Shown here one piece after another: positions 37,100 through 44,395 of a stretch of 61,661 nucleotides of DNA. The stretch comes from Thalassovita mangrovi. GTDB taxonomy: Bacteria; Pseudomonadota; Alphaproteobacteria; Rhodobacterales; Rhodobacteraceae. The position numbers and the translations under genes were made by a program. The first letter of the stretch is position 1. The number at the start of each line of letters is the position of its first letter. The stretch lies in assembly GCF_009857745.1 (NCBI RefSeq), contig NZ_WWEN01000012.1:1-61661 (forward strand), in the 5' to 3' direction. A model generated the notes under the pieces. It did not search any database. It was not told the DNA's origin and saw nothing but the letters and a program-made list of their open reading frames with translations.

Positions 37100-37615
37100 A
37101 TGGGCATGGCCGATCCTACCGAGGCCTTCACCCGCGCAATGCGCCAGCAGATCGGCCATTGCACGGTGATCACCGCCGGCCAGGGGGCGGAACGCTCGGG
37201 GCTGGTGGTGACCTCGGGCGTGTCGCTCAGCGCGGAACCGCCGCAGGTACTGTTCTGCCTGAACCGCGACTCCTCGACCTGGCCGCTGATCGACAAGCAC
37301 CGCTGTTTCGGCTGGTCGTCTCTCGGGGCGGCGCATCAGGACACGGCGGAACGCTTCGCGGGCTTCGGCGGCATCGCCGGGGCGGACCGCTACCAGGGGG
37401 CCGAGTGGTTCACCGCCGAAACCGGCGCACCCCTGCTGGTCGGGGCCGCCGTGGCGCTGGATTGCGAAGTGGTCGAAATGATCGACCGCGCCAGCCACTC
37501 GATCGTCATCGGGCGGGTCTGCCAGGTTATTGAGACGGCTCAGGCCGGGGCGCTGACCTACTGGAACCGGCGGTTCCAAGCGCTGCCGCAGCAGGGAAGC
37601 TTGGCCCACCCCTGA
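37100..37615 (+). CDS. Flavin reductase partner of the LLM monooxygenase
   Basis: 171 residues; ATG 37100 lies one base after the monooxygenase stop (a second ATG is at 37106). It shows the short-chain flavin reductase pattern: HCTVITAGQGAERSGLVVTS, LFCLNRDSSTWPLI, FAGFGGIAGADRY and the C-terminal LTYWNRRFQ. It provides FMNH2 to the preceding enzyme. A canonical terminator follows at 37651. Confidence 0.9.
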   Translation: MGMADPTEAFTRAMRQQIGHCTVITAGQGAERSGLVVTSGVSLSAEPPQVLFCLNRDSSTWPLIDKHRCFGWSSLGAAHQDTAERFAGFGGIAGADRYQGAEWFTAETGAPLLVGAAVALDCEVVEMIDRASHSIVIGRVCQVIETAQAGALTYWNRRFQALPQQGSLAHP

Positions 37616-37650
37616 GCGGTCGCGTCGCCGCAGCAGAACACGACCCAATG

Positions 37651-37677
37651 GGGCGTCCTATCCGGGGCGCCCTTTTT
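37651..37677 (+). terminator. Intrinsic terminator of the LLM/flavin reductase operon
   Basis: GGGCGTCC pairs with GGGCGCCC-type arm (37651-37658 / 37665-37672, one wobble), then TTTTT. It lies 36 bp after the reductase stop. Confidence 0.8.
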
Positions 37678-37699
37678 CAACATGAGGGCGTGAAGCACC

Positions 37700-37857
37700 C
37701 ACGTGATCAGCACCACCTGAGTGGTCCGGATGATCCCGGACGCCGACGCGTCTGGCAGCCGTCATATTGAGCTTACGGGAGAACTGGCGGCACCCTGGCA
37801 TTGGGGAGGCCAAAACGACAAAGCCCCCGCTGTTTGCGAGGGCCGGGTCGGAAACGT
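37700..37857 (+). pseudogene. Possible decayed C-terminus of a site-specific recombinase
   Basis: A plus-strand reading gives VVRMIPDADASGSRHIELTG and then ELAA, followed after an apparent one-base shift by LALG. From memory, this resembles the last residues of large serine recombinases of Rhodobacteraceae, which often read directly into a tRNA 3' end. Here it likewise runs into the tRNA 3' fragment at 37858. An in-frame stop at 37718 and the shift make it non-functional. The similarity rests on about 25 residues, so confidence is low. Confidence 0.3.
37823..37843 (-). terminator. Intrinsic terminator downstream of the tRNA 3'-end fragment
   Basis: On the minus strand GCCCTCGC and GCGGGGGC pair (8 bp with one G-T, 5-nt loop), then TTTGTCGTTTT. 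It lies 14 bp after the encoded CCA of the tRNA fragment, the position expected for the original terminator of the tRNA gene. Confidence 0.65.
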
Positions 37858-37877
37858 TGGTTGCGGGGCAGGATTTG
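37858..37877 (-). repeat. Degenerate copy of the initiator tRNA 3' end (candidate attachment site)
   Basis: Minus-strand CAAATCCTGCCCCGCAACCA matches the last 20 bases of the tRNA gene at 61594-61661 (T-arm, acceptor strand and CCA) with one C deleted. Beyond this it diverges, so the tRNA 5' part is absent. Same orientation as the intact gene 23.7 kb away. This is the arrangement left when an element integrates into a tRNA 3' end. Confidence 0.6.
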
Positions 37878-37915
37878 GACACTGTTTGATCCCTGCAGGA
37901 CGCAGACAAGATTAG

Positions 37916-37942
37916 GGGGCTTGATGCGGGATATTAAGCCCC
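37916..37942 (-). terminator. Stem-loop after the MEDS/BTAD regulator
   Basis: GGGGCTT (37916-37922) and AAGCCCC (37936-37942) form a 7-bp stem with a 13-nt loop. On the minus strand CTAATCTTGTCT follows. It probably ends the long tmo operon and regulator transcript, about 107 bp after the regulator stop. Confidence 0.4.
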
Positions 37943-38048
37943 TCCGTTGCCGGACATCCCCCCCTTTGAGAATTGGCATGATCGCGCTCGTCTGCCTGCG
38001 CAAGTGGGGTTCCACTTTCGGCCTGAGCAGCAGGAAGGCAGCGCCCCC

Positions 38049-39542
38049 CTACGAGGTCAGTGACTTGAAGAGCTTGGCGAGATCCTCGTTGCGCGGGCGG
38101 TCATCGAACCGGGAAAGCGACTTTGTATAGAGCGCGTATTGCCGCTCGATGGCTTCGCGGCGGCCTTGCGCGGCGAAGGTCCGCATCGCTTCCTCATGGG
38201 CGAATTCCGCCAGCGGGTCGATCTTGAGCGCCTCCTGGCAATGGCTCAGCGCCGCCGAATAATCCGCCCGTCCGCGGCAGATACGCGCGGCGTCGCGCTG
38301 CACCTTCAGATACATGTCGCGCAGCCAATAACGGCGGGTCCAGCACCAGTCGCGTTCCTGATCGTCGACATATTCCGACGGGATGTCTTCAAACAGATCG
38401 CCGGTATAAAGCCGGTCGGCCGCACGCAGGCAGACCAGCGCCTCGTCAAGGTCGCCCGCCTTGATATGGCTCTGAGACTGCCGGCAAAGCTGCTCGAAGG
38501 CCGAGATGTCGAGCCAGCTGCGCTCGGGCGGCACCAGGACATAGCTGGACCCGTCGCGCAAAATATATCCGCCGGCCTTGCCGTGGCGCGCGCCCTCCAG
38601 CGCCTGCCGCAGCGACCGCACGGTGTGATAAAGACGGTTGCGCGCCGCCTCGGCGCTTTCGGCATCGGGCCAGAGCAGATCGCCCAGATCGTCCGCCCGC
38701 GCGCCCTTGCCGCCCTGCTGCAACAGATAGGCAAACAGGGTCTTGGTCTTCATCGTGGCACCGCCGGGGACCGCCCATTCGACCTGGCTGCCATCGGCCC
38801 GGTAAACGCGCAGCCGCCCGAAGCAGCGGATTTTCCAGCGCTCGCGGGTGTTTTCGCCGGGGATTGTCGGTTCCTCGGCGCGCCGGTTCAGCAGCCACAT
38901 CGGATCGGCCCCTTCGGCGGCGTGGCGATCGGCATTGGGGTTTTCGCGCACCAGGCTCGGGGCGATGCCGCCGAGCCAGAAATTCACCTGCTCGCGCAGC
39001 GTGCCCTTGTCGTTCAGCTGTGGCGGCAACCAGTGCGGGTTCGCCATGACGCCTTCGGGCGCCAGCACCGCCGGGTGGCCGCGCAGGGCCGCCAGCAGGT
39101 GTTCGTCGATCAGAAGGCTGCGATTATAAAGCGATACGATGTGGCAGCCGCGCATCGCGGCCAGATCCTGCGCCACCGCCATCCAGCCCTCGAAATTGGC
39201 CGTGGCCGAGGCCGTCTGCAGCCCCCAGCCCATATCGACGGTCAGGACCGTTCCCTTCGACGTCGCCGCCAGCCTTTCGGCAAGGTCCTTCTCGACCTGA
39301 GAAAACGAGATCGGCACCCTCTCGAACCCCAGTTCCTCTGCCGACATCTGCTCTGGCTGCAAACCGTCGATCCTGGCCTTCCGGCCGCTGCGCGTCTGCG
39401 CGACCGGCCCCACGTGCAGAATGCCCGTTGCCCCCAGATGCGCCTTCGCCAGACGCACGGAATTGCGTAACAGCTCGCTCTGCTTCGCGCCGAAAAAGGC
39501 GACGCTCTGAAAGGGTGAGGTGGGTATTTTTTCTCCTGCCAT
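38049..39542 (-). CDS. Transcriptional regulator with MEDS-like sensor and OmpR/BTAD output (SARP-like)
   Basis: 497 residues. The N-terminal about 195 residues resemble the MEDS/DcmR sensory domain, ending with a typical block, HIVSLYNRSLLIDEHLLAA then LRGHPAVL. From about 235, a winged helix (GGATMKTKTLFAYLLQQGG; DLGDLLWPDAESAEAARNRL; YHTVRSLRQAL) is followed by the helical BTAD domain (about 340-490). BTAD/SARP activators bind direct repeats with 11-bp spacing, and exactly such repeats lie before both island operons (46103, 55648). It is co-directional with and 92 bp after the OmpW gene. It is the best candidate regulator of the whole island. Confidence 0.85.
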   Translation of the reverse strand: MAGEKIPTSPFQSVAFFGAKQSELLRNSVRLAKAHLGATGILHVGPVAQTRSGRKARIDGLQPEQMSAEELGFERVPISFSQVEKDLAERLAATSKGTVLTVDMGWGLQTASATANFEGWMAVAQDLAAMRGCHIVSLYNRSLLIDEHLLAALRGHPAVLAPEGVMANPHWLPPQLNDKGTLREQVNFWLGGIAPSLVRENPNADRHAAEGADPMWLLNRRAEEPTIPGENTRERWKIRCFGRLRVYRADGSQVEWAVPGGATMKTKTLFAYLLQQGGKGARADDLGDLLWPDAESAEAARNRLYHTVRSLRQALEGARHGKAGGYILRDGSSYVLVPPERSWLDISAFEQLCRQSQSHIKAGDLDEALVCLRAADRLYTGDLFEDIPSEYVDDQERDWCWTRRYWLRDMYLKVQRDAARICRGRADYSAALSHCQEALKIDPLAEFAHEEAMRTFAAQGRREAIERQYALYTKSLSRFDDRPRNEDLAKLFKSLTS

Positions 39543-39634
39543 ACAGCATCAAATCAATCAAAGAGGGGCCGCACAAGAAGGATTTCAGGTTTGTGGCCGA
39601 ATTCGGCCCAGCCGTGAAGGCCGGGCCAATGCGA

Positions 39635-40291
39635 TCAGAAACGACGGGTCCAGCCCGCGTGCAGGATCAGCGGGTTGAGGTCGATCTTCGCCTCGACCGG
39701 CGCGCCGCCAAGCGCGACCGCGTTGCCAGTGGCCGTTGTGTTGACGAAAACCTTGTTGGCCGAGAAGAAGAAACCGTCCCGGTCGTCCACCATATAGTCG
39801 AACCCGACCCGCAGCACCCCGCCGAAGGCATTGTCGGCCTTCAGGTCGGTAATCCCGCTATCCTCGGTATCGAAGACCATCGTGTAATTGATGCCCGCGC
39901 CGACGAAGGGCTGGAATTTTCCTTTTGTCGGGATGTGGTAATTGGCCGCCACGATCAGCGGGCCATAGGTCACCTTGCCCACGGTCACGCCGCTCAGCGG
40001 GCCGGTGCCCCGGATCGTCGTGGTCGGGGGAAGACCGCCAATCGCGATGACCGAAAACGTTTCGGAAAACCGGTATCCAAGCCCGACCCCGAGGGTGACA
40101 TTATCCGACAACGTGGCACTTGCCCCCGCGATCGTGCTGCCGCCCGCCGCGATGCTGGCGCCCTCGTCAAAGCCGACATGCGCCAGCCCCGCCTGAAGAT
40201 ACCAGCCATTTGGCCTGGCCCCGTCGGCTGTGGCAGGGGCGGCCATGGCCAGCCCTGCCGACACAAGGGTCATTGCAACCCGTTTCTGCAT
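39635..40291 (-). CDS. OmpW/AlkL-family outer-membrane protein
   Basis: 218 residues. Signal peptide is residues 1-22 (AMAAPATA). The mature protein shows the 8-stranded OmpW barrel pattern: WYLQAGLAHVGF start, GLGYRFSETFSVIAIGG, VAANYHIPTKGKFQPFVGAG, INYTMVFD and the terminal aromatic HAGWTRRF. Relatives (AlkL, TodX-linked OmpW, DoxH) pass hydrophobic substrates through the outer membrane. Its place in the monooxygenase operon supports hydrocarbon uptake. Confidence 0.88.
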   Translation of the reverse strand: MQKRVAMTLVSAGLAMAAPATADGARPNGWYLQAGLAHVGFDEGASIAAGGSTIAGASATLSDNVTLGVGLGYRFSETFSVIAIGGLPPTTTIRGTGPLSGVTVGKVTYGPLIVAANYHIPTKGKFQPFVGAGINYTMVFDTEDSGITDLKADNAFGGVLRVGFDYMVDDRDGFFFSANKVFVNTTATGNAVALGGAPVEAKIDLNPLILHAGWTRRF

Positions 40292-40323
40292 TTGTCTTTC
40301 CTCCCTTTGTTATAGATTTTGCC

Positions 40324-40743
40324 TCAGGCCACAGGCTTGGCCGGCTTTGCCCGGCCGCGCCGGAAACCGGCCCGCGCGCCCGGTGGATAGGCGCGGGCAA
40401 GCTGGTTCAGGCCGATCCGGTGCTGGGTCATTTCGCGGCGGGTTTCGTGGATGTCCTGCGTCAGGACCAGATCGGAAAGCGGCCGGGCCGAGCACAGCAG
40501 CACGAACCCCGCCTGCGCATCCTCGGGGTAATTGGTAAGAGCGGCGGAGCAATCCACCTCGCCCTCGACCAGTTTCGCGGCGCAGGCCAGGCACCAGCCC
40601 TGTTCGCAGATCAGCGGGCTTTCGATACCGGCATCCTGCATCGCGTAAAGCAGGAATTCATCCGCAGGCGCGTCAAAGCTAAAGCTGCCGTCGGGCCGGT
40701 GCAGGGTCACCCGGAAGCTGCGGCGGGCGGGATCTGTCGCCAT
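40324..40743 (-). CDS. Plant-type [2Fe-2S] ferredoxin in the monooxygenase operon
   Basis: 139 residues from ATG 40743 (GGTGA upstream; a GTG at 40752 overlapping the previous stop is the alternative). Cluster ligands fit C-x4-C-x2-C plus a distal Cys: CEQGWCLAC and LLCSA. A C-terminal extension is basic (GFRRGRAKPAKP). It is distinct from the Rieske ferredoxin of the tmo set. In phenol/xylene operons an extra plant-type ferredoxin (XylT/DmpQ class) reactivates an extradiol dioxygenase, but no dioxygenase is here, so its partner is unclear; it could serve the P450 or the diiron enzyme. Confidence 0.82.
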   Translation of the reverse strand: MATDPARRSFRVTLHRPDGSFSFDAPADEFLLYAMQDAGIESPLICEQGWCLACAAKLVEGEVDCSAALTNYPEDAQAGFVLLCSARPLSDLVLTQDIHETRREMTQHRIGLNQLARAYPPGARAGFRRGRAKPAKPVA

Positions 40744-40748
40744 GACGT

Positions 40749-41300
40749 TCACCAGCGGGTGTCAGGCAGGATCAGATCGCCGATCCGCCCCATCGCATAG
40801 GAATGTGCGGCGGCGGCGATACGGATGGCCACGGCCAGTTCCCTGCGGTCGCGCGGGGCGTAGACGACAAGGCTCTGCGGCGGCACCGCCCCGGCCATGT
40901 AGCGGGCGAAGGGATGCACCGTGGCCCAGCCATGGTTCACCACCTTCTGGGCCCATTCCGGCCGCAGGCTCAGATGCATCGCGCCGCCGGGTTGCAGCAC
41001 CAGCCAGCACGTGCCGTTGACAAAGGCCTCGGGCTGGCCGCGGGCCAGGTCGTCGATCAGGGCGAAACCGGTGCCGGGCGCGTCGAAGGGCGGCTGACAG
41101 GCCGAGACGCCTTCGAATTCCAGGATCGCCTGCACAAGCGCATCGCGCAGCGCCTTTCGGGATGTGTCCCCGGTCTGCAGGCAGGGCCATTTCGGCTCGA
41201 ACCGGGGGCGGTCACCCTGCCGCTGCGCCAGACGTTTCAGCCCCGGCGGCATCGGCACCCCGGCCCCCGCGCCCGCCGGGCGCTTAACCGAAACTGTCAT
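40749..41300 (-). CDS. Luciferase-domain protein (DUF5519-like)
   Basis: 183 residues. The C-terminal part has the family pattern MHLSLRPEWAQKVVNHGWAT, HPFARYMAGAVP and LVVYAPRDRRELAVAIR, seen in short luciferase-like-domain proteins of unknown role, not in the FMN luciferases. The N-terminus overlaps the end of the reductase gene (stop 41284), so it is translationally coupled to tmoF. Function in a monooxygenase operon is unknown. Confidence 0.6.
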   Translation of the reverse strand: MTVSVKRPAGAGAGVPMPPGLKRLAQRQGDRPRFEPKWPCLQTGDTSRKALRDALVQAILEFEGVSACQPPFDAPGTGFALIDDLARGQPEAFVNGTCWLVLQPGGAMHLSLRPEWAQKVVNHGWATVHPFARYMAGAVPPQSLVVYAPRDRRELAVAIRIAAAAHSYAMGRIGDLILPDTRW

Positions 41301-42273
41301 AATGCACCCGGGTGATCGACACCCCGGCCTCCTTGAGCTGGGCCTTGACGGCGTTGACCATCACCGGCGGCCCGGCGACGTAGAATTCGGTTGCGCCGGG
41401 ATCGTAATCGGTCGCGGCGATCGCATCGGTGGCGCGGCCGGTCGCCAGCGCCGGATCGCCCCGGTTGTCCTCGACATGCGGCCGGTAACGCGCATTGGGC
41501 ACCCCCGCCACCGCCTCGGCCAGCTCATCGCCCGCGGCAAGGTCTTCGGGGCGGCGGGCGCAATAGATCACGTCCACCGGGGCCTCGAAATCGACCCCGT
41601 CCTGCGCGGCCTGGCGCAGAAGCGCGAGGATCGGCGAGATGCCGGTGCCGCCGGCGACGAAAACCTTGCGCCCGGGGCGCGGATTGAGCGTGCAGGTGCC
41701 GAAGGGCGATTCCAGCGCCAGCGTGTCGCCCGGCGCCAGATCGGCAAGCGCGTTCGACCCCGCCCCGCACGGGTAGCGTTTGGAGATGAATTGCAGGGTC
41801 CGGTCCCCCGACAGGTTGCACATCGAATAGGCCCGCCGCAGCCCCGGCCCGAGATGCAGGATCGCGTATTGCCCGGGCAGGAAATCGGCCTCCGCCTCGG
41901 TGCGGAAGGTGAAGCGTCGGGTTTCCGGCGCCAGCTCCTCCACCGCGATCAGCTCGGCCAGATGGGCCCGGTCGGGCACCGGCAGCGGCGGCGGTGCTGC
42001 GGGCGACAGCTGAAGCTCGACGTCGCTCAGCGCCATCGACTGGCAGGCGACGATCCGCCCTCTCCGGGCGTCGCGCGGATTGACCGCGGGGGCGTCGGGG
42101 AACAGCAGCTCGGTCTCGCCCGAAACGAGCGTCACCTTGCAACTGCCGCAGCTGCCCCAACCGCATTCATGCGGCAAGGCGACACCGGCGCGGCGGGCGG
42201 CTTCGAGCAGCGTTTCCCCGGCACGGGCGGCAAAGCGCGGCCCGTCCGGCACGATGGTGACGGTGAAACTCAT
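41284..42273 (-). CDS. tmoF: Monooxygenase NADH:ferredoxin reductase (TmoF-like)
   Basis: 329 residues from ATG 42273. The N-terminal [2Fe-2S] domain has CGWGSCGSCKVT and a distal Cys. The FAD domain follows with RRAYSMCN, and the NAD domain with FVAGGTGISPILALLRQA and the C-terminal FYVAGPPVMVNAVK. It moves electrons from NADH through FAD and the cluster to the Rieske ferredoxin TmoC. Position after the beta subunit matches the classical tmoABCDEF order. Confidence 0.93.
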   Translation of the reverse strand: MSFTVTIVPDGPRFAARAGETLLEAARRAGVALPHECGWGSCGSCKVTLVSGETELLFPDAPAVNPRDARRGRIVACQSMALSDVELQLSPAAPPPLPVPDRAHLAELIAVEELAPETRRFTFRTEAEADFLPGQYAILHLGPGLRRAYSMCNLSGDRTLQFISKRYPCGAGSNALADLAPGDTLALESPFGTCTLNPRPGRKVFVAGGTGISPILALLRQAAQDGVDFEAPVDVIYCARRPEDLAAGDELAEAVAGVPNARYRPHVEDNRGDPALATGRATDAIAATDYDPGATEFYVAGPPVMVNAVKAQLKEAGVSITRVHYDSFG

Positions 42274-42329
42274 CGGATCTGTCCAGTTATTTCGGGGGCC
42301 GGCGGGGGGAGATCCGCCGGCCCGGCCTC

Positions 42330-43352
42330 TCACAGCCCGCAGCCGGCGACCAGCGCGCGCTGCGCCTCGAGCGTGCGGCCGACGATGGCCTCGGCGCTGT
42401 CGGCGCCGGGGGCGCGGGCGAAGCCTTCGGCGATGCCGCGCGCGGCCTTTTCGCCCAGCGGCAGCCAGCGCGCCGTAAGATCGCGCAGAAGCGCATCGTT
42501 GCCTTCGCCGCGATCCACCGCGTAGCGCACGAAGCCTTCGGTGTTTTCCACCGCATAGACCTCGTCATAGGTTCGGAAGTCGTCGTGCAGCATCGCCAGC
42601 AAACCGTCGCCATTGGCATCGGCGATGCGGGCGAATTCGGTGTTGAACAGGTGATCGAAAATCGGCCGCAGCACCAGCTGGCGCGACGCGAAGGCTTCGC
42701 CGAAATCATAGGCGCAAAGCTGTTTTTCGACCAGTTCGCGCAGCCCCTGCCAGGTTTCCCCGCCGGTCCAGGTGGCGCGGGTGCGGTCGCTGTCGGCCAG
42801 TTCCGGCCGGCCGGTATCCATCGCCATCACCTGGGCCAGATAGGCCTGGCGCTGCACCCGGCGCATTTCGTTGGCCATCTGGAAATAGAACGTGTTGGTC
42901 ACGAAGGCCGAGGGCGCCATCTGGCCGATATAGACCGAGCTCATCTGCGCGCCATGGCCGGGGAAACGCACCGGCAGGTAATAGTCGCCGATGAAGTCGA
43001 GCCAGGCCGGGGCAAGCCCCGCGTAATGGTTCCGGCTTTCGAATTCGTCGATCAGGTTGTCGCAATAGACCTCGCGGTCCTTCTGGTCCTCGACATAGCG
43101 GCGATAGGTATAGGCGCGCGTGTCGCGGTAGCCTTCCCAGTCCTCCACCGCCGCGACCAGCGCGGATTGCTCGCGGTTGGTCTTGTAGAAAACGTTGATG
43201 GCCCAGTCTTCCGACAATTCGAACGGCGCCGGTTCGTTGCGGAAGTGGTTGTGGAACTTGTAGGTCACGGCTTCGTATTCCGAAGGTACCCGGCGCTCGG
43301 TCCACAGGCTCCACGGCTGCTTGCGCTTGCGCGATTTCGTAGTGGCGATCAT
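42330..43352 (-). CDS. tmoE: Diiron monooxygenase hydroxylase beta subunit (TmoE-like)
   Basis: 340 residues. The sequence fits the all-helical beta subunit of toluene/alkene monooxygenases: PWSLWTERRVPSEYEAVTYK start, EDWEGYRDTRAYTYRRYVED, ESRNHYAGLAPAWLDF, MSSVYIGQMAPSAFVTN and a C-terminal helical bundle. It lacks the diiron ligands, as expected; it forms the (alpha beta gamma)2 hydroxylase with TmoA and TmoB. 34-bp gap from the effector gene. Confidence 0.93.
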   Translation of the reverse strand: MIATTKSRKRKQPWSLWTERRVPSEYEAVTYKFHNHFRNEPAPFELSEDWAINVFYKTNREQSALVAAVEDWEGYRDTRAYTYRRYVEDQKDREVYCDNLIDEFESRNHYAGLAPAWLDFIGDYYLPVRFPGHGAQMSSVYIGQMAPSAFVTNTFYFQMANEMRRVQRQAYLAQVMAMDTGRPELADSDRTRATWTGGETWQGLRELVEKQLCAYDFGEAFASRQLVLRPIFDHLFNTEFARIADANGDGLLAMLHDDFRTYDEVYAVENTEGFVRYAVDRGEGNDALLRDLTARWLPLGEKAARGIAEGFARAPGADSAEAIVGRTLEAQRALVAGCGL

Positions 43353-43385
43353 GTTGTTATTCCTCCCTTGCCCGTACCGGGCGTC

Positions 43386-43682
43386 TTAGTGCAGGGCCCA
43401 TTCCCAGCGGTCGTCCATCGTGTTGAGCCGGCCCGAGAAGGACACCAGGCTCGGTTCGAGTTCCGACAGCCGGAACGGCCGGCCGAGCATTTCGACCATG
43501 CTGTCCTCGGTGAGCACCATCGCGTGTTCGGTCTGCACCCGGACATAGCCCGAGCGGTCATCGATGATGATCTCGCGGCCCGGGTTGTCCTGTTCGGCCG
43601 CACCGATCACCGCGTCGATGATATCGTCGTCCATGCCGCGGATGACCGGCCCGACGAGTTTCTTGCTTTGCTGTTCCGCCAT
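43386..43682 (-). CDS. tmoD: Monooxygenase effector/coupling protein (TmoD/MmoB family)
   Basis: 98 residues from ATG 43682 (the frame is open further but this ATG follows GGAGGA). The sequence VGPVIRGMDDDIIDAVIGA, REIIIDDRSGYVRVQ and the MVEMLGRPFRLSELEPSLVS block match the small cofactorless effector that docks on the hydroxylase and tunes the diiron site. Usual length is about 100. Confidence 0.92.
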   Translation of the reverse strand: MAEQQSKKLVGPVIRGMDDDIIDAVIGAAEQDNPGREIIIDDRSGYVRVQTEHAMVLTEDSMVEMLGRPFRLSELEPSLVSFSGRLNTMDDRWEWALH

Positions 43683-43692
43683 GGGTTCCTCC

Positions 43693-44064
43693 TCAGGCAT
43701 CTTCGGCTTCGTGGCGCAGGCGACGCAGGCGGCCATCGGTGGGCACACCGACCAGCACATCGTCGCCGTCGAGTTTGACGTCGTATTGGAACAGCCGGCA
43801 GCCGCTCGGGTTGATGCCCTGGCCGGTTTCCATGCTGAATTCCCATTCATGAGCCGGACAGGTGATGGTGCCGGTATCGAAATCGACATCCCCGTCGGCC
43901 AGCAGAATTTCCTGATGCGGGCACATGCCCTGGAACGCACGCAGTTCGCCGCCCACCCGGTGCAGGATGATCACCACCTCGCCCTCGATCTCGACGTCGA
44001 TGAAATCGCCCTCCCACAGGTCGTCGAGCGTGGTTGCCTTCACCCAGTTCAGTTCACTCGACAT
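43693..44064 (-). CDS. tmoC: Rieske-type ferredoxin (TmoC-like)
   Basis: 123 residues. The Rieske ligands are visible: C-x-H in MCPHQEILL and C-x2-H in CPAHEWEFSM, 17-20 residues apart. It carries electrons between TmoF and the hydroxylase. Its start overlaps the end of tmoB by 11 bp. Slightly longer than TmoC, with a basic/acidic tail (RRLRHEAEDA). Confidence 0.93.
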   Translation of the reverse strand: MSSELNWVKATTLDDLWEGDFIDVEIEGEVVIILHRVGGELRAFQGMCPHQEILLADGDVDFDTGTITCPAHEWEFSMETGQGINPSGCRLFQYDVKLDGDDVLVGVPTDGRLRRLRHEAEDA

Positions 44065-44302
44065 AGCCGGCCTCGATATAATCCATCACGCCGATGCCGC
44101 TGTCGGCGAAGGCCATGTCGGCGGGCAGTTGTTCGTCGTTGAACCAGACCGCCATCGGCGCCTGGCGTTCGGGCACCCGCAGCCCCACCGCGTGATGGGC
44201 CACCTTGGCGGCCACCGCCGCCATGTCGTCACCATCATCGACGGGCACGAGCTGGGTCAGGAAATCGCCCCGGAAGGCCGCCATCAAAGGGATCATTGCC
44301 AT
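44054..44302 (-). CDS. tmoB: Diiron monooxygenase hydroxylase gamma subunit (TmoB-like)
   Basis: 82 residues from ATG 44302, preceded by GGAGG at five bases; an in-frame TTG at 44314 lies inside that site. IPLMAAFRGDFLTQLVPVDD, MAAVAAKVAHHAVG and the C-terminal GVMDYIEAGY match the ubiquitin-like gamma subunit of four-component toluene/alkene monooxygenases. It overlaps tmoC. Confidence 0.9.
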   Translation of the reverse strand: MAMIPLMAAFRGDFLTQLVPVDDGDDMAAVAAKVAHHAVGLRVPERQAPMAVWFNDEQLPADMAFADSGIGVMDYIEAGYVE

Positions 44303-44395
44303 GTTGTCCTCCAAATCGTCTGTTGTCCGGCAGGCGCCCCGCAGCGCGCGGCGGCGCGAGCGCCTGCCAAAGCTGTTCTTGCGTCTTGCGACGGT

